IMG/VR virus record: IMGVR_UViG_3300008262_000475
Location: 1-28,011 of that record
From: a virus
Direction: 5' to 3' (one strand)
DNA length: 28,011 bases
Of this stretch, positions 13,741 through 21,400 are shown piece after piece. Within the stretch, counting starts at the first letter, position 1, and each line of letters begins with the position of its first letter. A program made the translations under genes and the position numbers. The notes beneath the pieces are model-generated. The model was not told where the DNA came from, did not search any database, and worked only from the letters and a program-made list of their open reading frames with translations.

Positions 13741-13993
13741 TTGTATCTACCTCGTATCCTGCTGCTTCTAAATCTGCTTTTTCTTCTGCACTTACCGTGT
13801 GAGTAATACCGCCAAGATATGCAATATCTGCTGCTTCATATTCTTCAGAAGATGGATATCTAACTTGGAAGTATTCGCCATCAATCTTTAGAACTGTAAC
13901 ACCAACTGGAATCTTAATCTGAGAAAACAGTGGGTGATAATCTCCACCAGGGTTTTCAAGAACTCTAGGTGTTTCGAATCTGTATGTAGGCAT
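13733..13993 (-). CDS. 86-aa protein following the capsid gene
   Basis: Begins MPTYRFETPRVLENPGGDYH with the best ribosome site of the region (GGAGGAAAA before the ATG at 13993), so it is probably made in quantity. Middle strands (IKIPVGVTVLKIDGEYFQVR) are followed by YPSSEEYEAADIAYLGG and a short helix (SAEEKADLEAAGY). The acidic, compact beta make-up next to the capsid gene would suit a capsid decoration or head-completion protein. No family can be named. A strong hairpin lies between it and the capsid gene. Confidence 0.7.
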   Translation of the reverse strand: MPTYRFETPRVLENPGGDYHPLFSQIKIPVGVTVLKIDGEYFQVRYPSSEEYEAADIAYLGGITHTVSAEEKADLEAAGYEVDTIA

Positions 13994-14014
13994 TTTTCCT
14001 CCAATAGGTTTACT

Positions 14015-14045
14015 GATAGACAGGGACTAAAAGCCCCTGCCTATC
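14015..14045 (-). promoter_or_regulatory. Strong RNA hairpin directly after the capsid gene
   Basis: On the minus strand GATAGGCAGGG pairs with CCCTGTCTATC around a 9-nt loop. This is an 11-bp stem in which one pair is G-U in the minus-strand RNA but would be an A-C mismatch in plus-strand RNA. That asymmetry favours a role in this transcript. No T-run follows, so it is more likely a processing, stability or attenuation element than a simple terminator. It lies 15 bases beyond the capsid stop. Confidence 0.65.
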
Positions 14046-14059
14046 CGTCAAACTATTGA

Positions 14060-15067
14060 TTAAGCGTTTGGACGACCTGATGCTGCTGTCTCGATACGAA
14101 CCAATGCTGGTGTACGATAGAGAGCCCAGTTGATAATTCCATACCAACCAGCAGGTGAGAAGCGGTTGAAGCGGTCTTCAATCTTTCCAACTTCCATTCC
14201 TGGTTCCTTCCATACAGCCTCAGCAAGTGCCTGAGCACCTGTTACGTATGTGTTGTACACACGTGTCTGAGTTGTTGAAGAGCCAGAACCTGACTGAGTG
14301 TTTGTAGCGTTTGCTGTTTCAATGAAACGAACGCCTTCCCATGAGCCGAGTTCTCCACCGAATAGTGGTGATACTGCTTGGTACTCATGTGGTGTACGCC
14401 ATACGTTGTTACCTGTCTCTGTACGAAGGTCAGCAGAAACTTCTGGGTGGATGTATGCAACATACATTCCAGCAGCCTTGTACTGAACTCCAGCAGCACG
14501 CATCTTTGTAACAGCGCGGCGGATTGCATCAGACTTCATTGTGTCTGCTGCTGTGATTGCTGTCTTAGCAGCAACTGTTCCAACACCTTCGTAAACGCCT
14601 GATGTTGTCTGTGTTCCTGAAGTTGTTGAAACACGAACGATGTTCGCGCCTGCATCCAACTTAGCAACAACAGCGTTGTCAAGTGTCTTTGTCATGTTGA
14701 AGCCGATTGCGTTAGCGACCCATGGGTCGATGTTAGCAATTGACATAAGGTTAATCTTCTTGACTGGAAGCACTGAGCGACCAAGTTCAAGTTGTGCAAT
14801 ATCAATGTATGATGTTGCTGGTAGTGCGACTGAGTCTGTGTCAACAGTCTCTTCTAGAGTTGCTGAAGCAACTGATGTTTCCGCAATATCAGTATTGAAC
14901 TGAAAGCGAATTGAAGAACCGTTATGTGTAAGTGAGCCGACCTTCTTGTCAGCAATCTCGCGGAACTTTGGCAATACGCGGAGGTTGGTTTCAATCAACT
15001 TATCGTATGCTAAAGTTACAAGGTTAGTACCTAACCCACTACCTGTGGTTGTAAAAGCATCTGCCAT
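14060..15067 (-). CDS. Major capsid protein, N4 gp56-type
   Basis: 335 aa, the usual size for this HK97-fold group. It opens with TNLVTLAYDKLIETNLRVLP, a helix typical of N4 gp56-family capsids, then RFQFNTDIAE and LEETVDTDSVALPATSYIDI. Two further markers are AYIHPEVSADLRTE (204-217) and GELGSWEGVRFIET (238-251), which correspond to the family's HP-x-V-x-x-DLR and G-x-x-G-x-x-GVR blocks. It lies 21 bases after a scaffold-like gene, with GAAGG before the ATG at 15067. It forms the icosahedral shell. The hairpin after its stop may raise its mRNA level. Confidence 0.9.
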   Translation of the reverse strand: MADAFTTTGSGLGTNLVTLAYDKLIETNLRVLPKFREIADKKVGSLTHNGSSIRFQFNTDIAETSVASATLEETVDTDSVALPATSYIDIAQLELGRSVLPVKKINLMSIANIDPWVANAIGFNMTKTLDNAVVAKLDAGANIVRVSTTSGTQTTSGVYEGVGTVAAKTAITAADTMKSDAIRRAVTKMRAAGVQYKAAGMYVAYIHPEVSADLRTETGNNVWRTPHEYQAVSPLFGGELGSWEGVRFIETANATNTQSGSGSSTTQTRVYNTYVTGAQALAEAVWKEPGMEVGKIEDRFNRFSPAGWYGIINWALYRTPALVRIETAASGRPNA

Positions 15068-15088
15068 TTGGCAAGCCTTCTTTCTGAA

Positions 15089-15580
15089 TTATTGCATCTT
15101 GTTAGAGATGCTTTGGATTATGGATAGTAATTCTTCTTCAGAGTTTCCGTCATAGTTTTGTAACATATCAACATATTCATCTGAAACGTCGGGAGTTGCA
15201 GCAAACTGAGTTGCACCATCTTGGCGAGAGAACTCGCGCACGTTAGGCTTTGACTCTGTTTGTTCTGCTTCGGTGTATCCGACAATGTCTCCGTTTTCAC
15301 GAAGCCAGGTTGTAACTGAATCTTCGCTGACTTCATCTAAATCCTTAAGGATTAGACGAGCAGCCCTGGAGTTGACTCCCTTAGATTCTAGGACTGACTT
15401 GACTGTTGACTCTCGCTGTTGGCGTTCGAACATCTCCAACTTTTCGGTCAGTTCTTTGATACGCTTTTCGTCCGCTCGCTTTGCCTTACGAAGGTCTTTA
15501 ATACCATTCGTTTCGTCGCTGCTTACCTCGTTATACATATCAAGGTCATCATCATTATCCCAGTTGTTGTTGTTGCTCAT
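15089..15580 (-). CDS. Scaffold-like protein
   Basis: 163 aa, acidic and mostly helical. Residues 1-25 are Asn/Asp-rich; residues about 30-60 are a coiled coil (KAKRADEKRIKELTEKLEMF); then come SVLESKGVNSRAARLIL and a charged C-terminal helix (SEEELLSIIQSISN). Position just before the capsid gene, acidity, helix and size match phage scaffolding proteins, which guide shell assembly and then leave. The ribosome site AAGGGTGG lies before the ATG at 15580. Identification rests on position and composition; sequence similarity between scaffolds is rarely visible. Confidence 0.75.
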   Translation of the reverse strand: MSNNNNWDNDDDLDMYNEVSSDETNGIKDLRKAKRADEKRIKELTEKLEMFERQQRESTVKSVLESKGVNSRAARLILKDLDEVSEDSVTTWLRENGDIVGYTEAEQTESKPNVREFSRQDGATQFAATPDVSDEYVDMLQNYDGNSEEELLSIIQSISNKMQ

Positions 15581-15701
15581 AGCAACCCACCCTTCTATTG
15601 TTGTTTAGTTTCGCAGACCACAGTGACCATTCGGGGAAATGGGCTGGCTTCTACTCCTAGTCTTATACGCCTGACGGGGCTAGTCGGTCCGTCTAGGGAT
15701 T
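15581..15701 (-). promoter_or_regulatory. 121-bp leader before the scaffold and capsid genes
   Basis: This is the longest gap in an otherwise packed operon. In minus-strand RNA, GACGG (15693-15689) can pair with CCGTC (15677-15673), and the flanking CCTA (15697-15694) with TAGG (15659-15656), giving a forked hairpin. Downstream of the inner stem is TATAAG (15665-15660), which could be a -10 element, though no matching -35 is seen. A start or processing point for high capsid expression is plausible but unproved. Confidence 0.4.
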
Positions 15702-16940
15702 TTAAAATACGCCGTTATTACCCGACGTTTGTCCTGTTCTTAAGCGACCTGAAGTTCCTTCGAATCCTGCTCGTGCCATTGATGCAAGGCGCTTACGCTT
15801 TTTACCTGCTTCAACATCACCAAGGATTACATCTTTTTCGGCTGTCTCTTGATTGTAGTTAATATTTTCTTGTCGATAAATATTGCTATAAAGTTCGGCA
15901 TCCGAAAGGAAACCACCGATTTCTTCATAATCTTTTCGTGTTTGTGTAGCGCTGATATCAGCACCAGCAATTCTTTGTGCCATTTCCTTAGATGTAGCAG
16001 CCAATCCAACCTGTAGTGCAGATGCGCTAATTTCAGCAGCAGCAATCTTCTGGTTAAGTACAGGTAGTGTATTCTCTGGGTCCGCTAGGTAACTTACAAT
16101 ATCTGTATTAGTAATACCAGGGAAGAAAGCGGTAAACTGCTTCTTAATATTAGGATTCATATTCTCTACTCGTTCAAAGAATGAATCAATACGGCTAGCA
16201 AATTCTGTTGCTGATAGTCCGTTCTCCATGTACTTAGCAAACTTCGCTTGATTAGCGGTAGAGTCTGCGCTAAGAATATTGTTTATGTTATTTTTACGAA
16301 TTGTATCAGCGTATGAATCTTCTAGTGCTAAGTACTCAGCCTCTGAATATACGTTTAAACCCTTTTTAGCACGAGCAACGTTGCCAGAAAAACGTGCATT
16401 GTAATCAGCATTCCAGGCTTTACCTGTTGCTGGATTAATTGTACCGTCATACTTAATCTTATTCATTGCTTCTTGTGGCTTAAATCCTTGAGTAGCAAGA
16501 GAGATAAATGCAGTAGCAAGGTCATCTAGTTTCCACTGACGTAGTTGTGCTTCAAGCAAAGCAAAGGCATCAATCTGGTCTGTATCAGTCTTGCCACCAG
16601 ATACAGTCTTTAGTGGATTAAATACTTCACCAGTAATAGTTGCTGCTTCACGCATAGCAACATTGGCTTGACCAATGGCTACGTTAGCCTCATCAATTGT
16701 GGCTGGAATAGTATCGGCAATAGCCTTGCCTTCTGCAACTACCTTATTTACATCTACTGGCTTTACTGGATTTGTAGCAACATATGCCCTATAAGTATCC
16801 TTGGCAATAGCAATATTCTCTGGTGTTGGATTCTTTTCTGCATTCTTTAGAGCCCAGTCAGCAGCAGCCTTTGATACGCCTTGAGCGTTAGATGCTTCTT
16901 CTGCTCTACGAAAATTAGAACCATATGATGCAGTAGTCAT
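15702..16940 (-). CDS. 412-aa helical virion-region protein
   Basis: Almost entirely helical and Ala-rich. The start chosen is the ATG at 16940, which shares one base with the stop of the upstream gene; a GTG at 16955 would add five residues. The N-terminus reads MTTASYGSNFRRAEEASNAQ. There are long helices near 75-110 (DEANVAIGQANVAMREAAT) and 300-330 (NQKIAAAEISASALQVGLAA), and a basic tail (GKKRKRLASMARAGFEGTSG; RTGQTSGNNGVF). No enzyme motif is visible. With the 513- and 1727-aa proteins it forms a block of large helical proteins between portal and scaffold, in number and type like the internal core or ejection proteins of podoviruses. Confidence 0.6.
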   Translation of the reverse strand: MTTASYGSNFRRAEEASNAQGVSKAAADWALKNAEKNPTPENIAIAKDTYRAYVATNPVKPVDVNKVVAEGKAIADTIPATIDEANVAIGQANVAMREAATITGEVFNPLKTVSGGKTDTDQIDAFALLEAQLRQWKLDDLATAFISLATQGFKPQEAMNKIKYDGTINPATGKAWNADYNARFSGNVARAKKGLNVYSEAEYLALEDSYADTIRKNNINNILSADSTANQAKFAKYMENGLSATEFASRIDSFFERVENMNPNIKKQFTAFFPGITNTDIVSYLADPENTLPVLNQKIAAAEISASALQVGLAATSKEMAQRIAGADISATQTRKDYEEIGGFLSDAELYSNIYRQENINYNQETAEKDVILGDVEAGKKRKRLASMARAGFEGTSGRLRTGQTSGNNGVF

Positions 16941-18481
16941 TAACCACGTCCCCACATTCTTCCAATTGTATCCAAGAAGTCAGAAGCAGTTTCACGTGCT
17001 TCATCTGTAAAGCGCCACATAGGATTAGCCTGCATCTCTTTATCAAACTGTGCTATTGACTTACCAGAAGCAACAGCATCCATTACGTCTTTATCCTTTG
17101 TTGGTGACTTAATTACTACGCCTAGTTTATTAAACTTTGCGCGAGCATATGTATTTGCAATATCAAGAACAGTTCCACCAGCATCAATATGGTCTGCAAG
17201 ACCAGGGTGCATTTTCTTAGCAATTAACTTAAGGCGTTCCTGTTGCTTTTCAAGATAGTTCTTCTGACCAATGCCGATTGTTACCTGCTTAAGCGCTTCT
17301 GCTGCTGTCATATCAATGCCGTAATCTGCAGCCAATTCCTGCAACGCAGAGATATCCATAGCAACTTGGCTTCCCTTTGAGGAAGACAACAGTGCATCAA
17401 CTTCTGTATTCTTAAGACGCTTACGTGCTACCTTGGCAGCAATAACCATACGCTCAGCATCTGACATAACATCGCCAGTTGTAGTTCCACCAGAACTTGT
17501 CATTGTCTGACGGCGCTCTTCAGCGCTTAGAAGTTTATAGTATTCTTCGTACTCTTCATCGCTTGCTCTTGAGCCAGTAAGGTCTGTAAGATAATCATCA
17601 ATTTGCTGGCGAGCATCGCCACGTGTAGATAGATTACGATATACCTTTGTAGTGCTACCAGATTCTTTCTTTGTCTTTAAGAAGTCTTCTGCACTGATAA
17701 CGGTACCAGCACCATACTTAACATCAGAAACCATCTTGGCTGTTCTAGCAATAAGCATAGAATCAAGACCATTAATCCAAGTGCCATCATTAATCTGGCT
17801 TTGTTTAATATAATTAGATTGAAGTAGTTGATTCTGAAGATTTGTAATCTGGTCTTTTCCAGAATAGTTCTTTAAGAATGCTTCTCTTGCCTTAGCCTTT
17901 GACTTATATTCAGTTGGTGTTGCACGTCCTTGACCGTCAATTACATCAACGAATATAACCTGTGCTCCACCTTTGGCTGTAACAATACCATCGGTTATAG
18001 TGTAATCACTAAACTTATCTTCTTCTAGGGTTACATCCCCAGCAGCAGCCTTTTCTTCTTCAGTGACTGGATTACGGATAGCATCAATCTCTCTTTGCTT
18101 TGCCGCTGCTTCTTCAGTCTTATTCTGGCGTCTTAAAGAATCTCTTTGGAACTCCAGTTGCTTGACTGTAGCATCATCAGTTGCTTTCTTTTTGCTGGCG
18201 TTCTTTTCGGTAGACTTCTGTTCTTCCTGTGCATCAATGCTTTCACGCATGGCTTTAGCGGATGCTGTTGCTGCCTCTAACTCAGCCTGAACCTTATCGA
18301 ACTCAGCCTTAATCTTAATATATTCAGGACTTGTCTCGCCGCTTTTTGCAGCAACTCTATCCATTGCATCAACAAGACCTGTTCCGCTAGTACCCTTAGG
18401 ACCATTCAAACGGTTCTGAAGTTTCTGTACCTTTTCAACAGCAGCACGATATGCTGGGTAGTTACTATAATTAACTGCCAT
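16940..18481 (-). CDS. 513-aa helical, partly coiled-coil virion-region protein
   Basis: The first 140 residues are strongly coiled-coil and charged (VEKVQKLQNRLNG; KAEFDKVQAELEAATASAKA; VKQLEFQRDSLRRQNKTEEA). A mixed middle part follows, with ITDGIVTAKGGAQVIFVDVI. The helical second half ends in TASDFLDTIGRMWGRG. It is joined to the 1727-aa gene and the 412-aa gene by TAATG overlaps on both sides, so the three are probably made in fixed proportion. No family is recognised. An internal-core or ejection-apparatus role is inferred from context; a minor head protein is the alternative. Confidence 0.6.
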   Translation of the reverse strand: MAVNYSNYPAYRAAVEKVQKLQNRLNGPKGTSGTGLVDAMDRVAAKSGETSPEYIKIKAEFDKVQAELEAATASAKAMRESIDAQEEQKSTEKNASKKKATDDATVKQLEFQRDSLRRQNKTEEAAAKQREIDAIRNPVTEEEKAAAGDVTLEEDKFSDYTITDGIVTAKGGAQVIFVDVIDGQGRATPTEYKSKAKAREAFLKNYSGKDQITNLQNQLLQSNYIKQSQINDGTWINGLDSMLIARTAKMVSDVKYGAGTVISAEDFLKTKKESGSTTKVYRNLSTRGDARQQIDDYLTDLTGSRASDEEYEEYYKLLSAEERRQTMTSSGGTTTGDVMSDAERMVIAAKVARKRLKNTEVDALLSSSKGSQVAMDISALQELAADYGIDMTAAEALKQVTIGIGQKNYLEKQQERLKLIAKKMHPGLADHIDAGGTVLDIANTYARAKFNKLGVVIKSPTKDKDVMDAVASGKSIAQFDKEMQANPMWRFTDEARETASDFLDTIGRMWGRG

Positions 18482-21400
18482 TATCTCATTAACTCCTTGT
18501 ATGCAAAGTAAGAATCACGCGAATAGAAGTTAAGTATTGACCTAAAGATTGCTCGGTTAGCCTCAGTTATGTAAGGGTCTCCAGTAGTTAGTTCTTTAAG
18601 TTGTGCTTCTACTTGTCTTTTTCTTTCAGCCTTTAGTTCTGTTCCATTAATAATATTGCCCATATCTGGGTTACGTACAAATGCTATGTACTCACGCATT
18701 AGACGAATAGCAGTGCTCATTCTCTTACGAGTAGCAGCCTCGACTGGTGTATTTGGATTGCCAATCATTTCCTCTACGCGACCAAGCATTACTTCTTCAT
18801 CACCAATATTGTTACCTTCGCCAATAAGCGCTGGATTCAATAGCGGATTAGCAGCCTTCAGAGCGTCACGCGCTGCAGTTGCCTGCTTAATAATCTGTGT
18901 TCTAATCTGAGGGTCTGATTCATTAGCAAGGGTTTCTTTCTCCTGCTTGCCAATCTGATAATAAGTATTCTTATCTTCAGCAACCATAAGGTCTTGGTAG
19001 TACTTTTCAAGCGTCTTGGTCTCAATGAGACCTGCAGCCTTTAACCAGTTGTATGTGCCAGCATTAAACTCTCCGACCTGCGGAGCAAAGATATATGCTG
19101 CTTCACCGTATGTACTAATCAAACCCTTGTTTTTAATAGCCCAGTTCTTAAGACCCTCGGTATTCTTAATAACTACCTTAGAGCCTTTTTCTGTTGGAGA
19201 TACTGTATAGATTAGTTTGCCTGGATACTTACCAGTAAATGTAGATAAAGCCAACTCATATGGGTCATCTACATCGCCCTGATTCATCTTTGATACACTG
19301 TTGAGAATATCAAAGAACTCAGAACGTAGGCTTGTGATACCTGTATCTTTTATGTAATCTGGAATACCCTTGCTGTCCTGCATTGTAGGGGCAACTGGAG
19401 AAATCAAACCAAGTATATTACGCAAAGCAATAACGTTATGAGCAGAGATGCGAATGTTCTTTAGGTATTCGTTCTTCTCTTCTTCTGTAGAGTTAGGGTC
19501 TAAGAAGCGACCATTAGCAGCATTATAAGCCATAGCCTGCTGTGCTGCTGTTACCTCTTGTCGGTTCTTCTCATCAAATGGAAGTATCGACCAGATGCGT
19601 TGTAGGCTTGAAGGAACAATAGCCCTTCTAATATCTATGTTATCGCCAAGATTACCTAGAGCAAATGTATCTATTGCTTCTGCTGTCTGCTCAAGTGTTG
19701 GGTCAATCTTCTCACCAATAAACGGTAATGAACCTGGAACAGAGCCAAGAATGTTTTTAAATGTAATTACCCCTAGACCAGCAATAGGTCCAGAGATTGT
19801 AGGAGTACCAGCATCTTGTGAGAATGATGGGTTAACCATACGCAACTTAAGAGTAAACTCATTAAACTGTGGCTGTGAGTATCCACTCTTACCAGTTAAT
19901 ACACGAACAGTTGTATCTGTAGCCTTAAAAAGAATATCATCCATAGGCATCATTACGTATGGCTCGTTGTCCTGGTCGTAATGAACCATACCAGTAGCAT
20001 CTAGACCAAGATGCGCTAGGCGCATACGGTATAGAACACGTGGAGATACATCCTTTAAACGGTAAATACGGCGGTAGAAATCTTCTGTTGCACGATAATA
20101 ACGACCAATAGTTCTTGCCGAGAAAGCAAAGTTGGAGCGAATTGCTGGGTTATCTGCAAACTTTAGGATTGTATCTGCAGCCTCACGTGTAGCAAGTTCA
20201 GTAAATCGCTTCTCAGCAATATCATCTGCTTGCTTCTTAAGTTCTAACTTCTTTGCTTCTGGAAGAGTATTCTTAAATACTCCACCTGACAGTACATCAT
20301 ATTGCTGGCGAGCGAATTCACGCTCTAGTCCAGCATACTTCTTGCGCAGACCAGTATATGCAACCATAACTGCTGGCTGACGGAAGATACCAGTAACCTG
20401 CTTATCCATCATATCCATTGCGCCGTTACCTAAACGCTTGAATAGATTCTCGGTATCAGCATAGTTGCCAACACCTAGTTCGCTAGCAACGGTTCCAGTA
20501 ATACGGAAACCATCAGTTGCATCTGCAAAATCATCTAGGCTAATCTTCGCAATAGCCTGATTCCAAGTAGGTGTGCGCTTCAAATCAGTCTTCATCTCTC
20601 GAAGATTCTGTTTAATTAGATTCCATAGGTTCTCATTAAAGTTATCTACTCCACCGCTAAAGGTTTCATACATATCATTGAACATACGGCTAAGTTGAAT
20701 GCGGGTAATATCAGCATCTGAGTATCCCTTAGCACGCTGGAATACTGTGTTAGCACTTGCTTCTAAGAATTCATCTGCAATCTTAGCAGCATTACCTGTT
20801 CCCTTTTCCCATACACCAGATAGTCCGTTAAAACTGTACCCAAGTTTCATCATTGAGTCATCGAGAGCAAGTTCAAGCATCTCTTTGCCAGTCTTAGGGT
20901 CAATTACTCCAGGTCTAAACCCTTCGTATCTAAAGAATGTTTCTGCTGGGTTAATAATTGTTGTTTCGTTAACAACAAACTTGTTGCCAACAAACTGCTT
21001 TACAAACTTTTCAAAGTGAACAAGAGTTGCCTCACGCTCGGTGAGCGTAGCAATATCAATATCCTTTGATACTGCATTTAATTTAACACCAGTCTCATCC
21101 ATTGCAAGACTTAATTGAGATGGGGTAAGAATTGCACGCTGAACTTCTTCACCGTACTGTCCAGACAAACCACTTCGACCAACTACAGAGTTAGCAGCAG
21201 AGTACAAAGCCTCTGGCTGGTGGATAAATGCTTGACGTAGATACTCAGCAGAGTCTGCATCAATGTATCGGCTATACATAGACATAACTTCGTCTACAAT
21301 TACTTCACGCTTCTCCATATTTGTAAGAAGGGCAGAATCAATATCTAATGATTTAGCCAAACGCTCAATAGCATCAACACGAGCAGCAACTGTTAGCGCT

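Noticed and set aside
15692-15700. The 9-mer tctagggat shared with the 19-bp repeat at 2231
   Set aside because: A 9-base match in 28 kb on two strands is not far from chance, and the flanks do not match.
16941-16955. An upstream GTG start for the 412-aa protein
   Set aside because: The ATG at 16940 makes the TAATG junction seen at many other genes here, and the five extra residues would overlap the upstream gene without a ribosome site.
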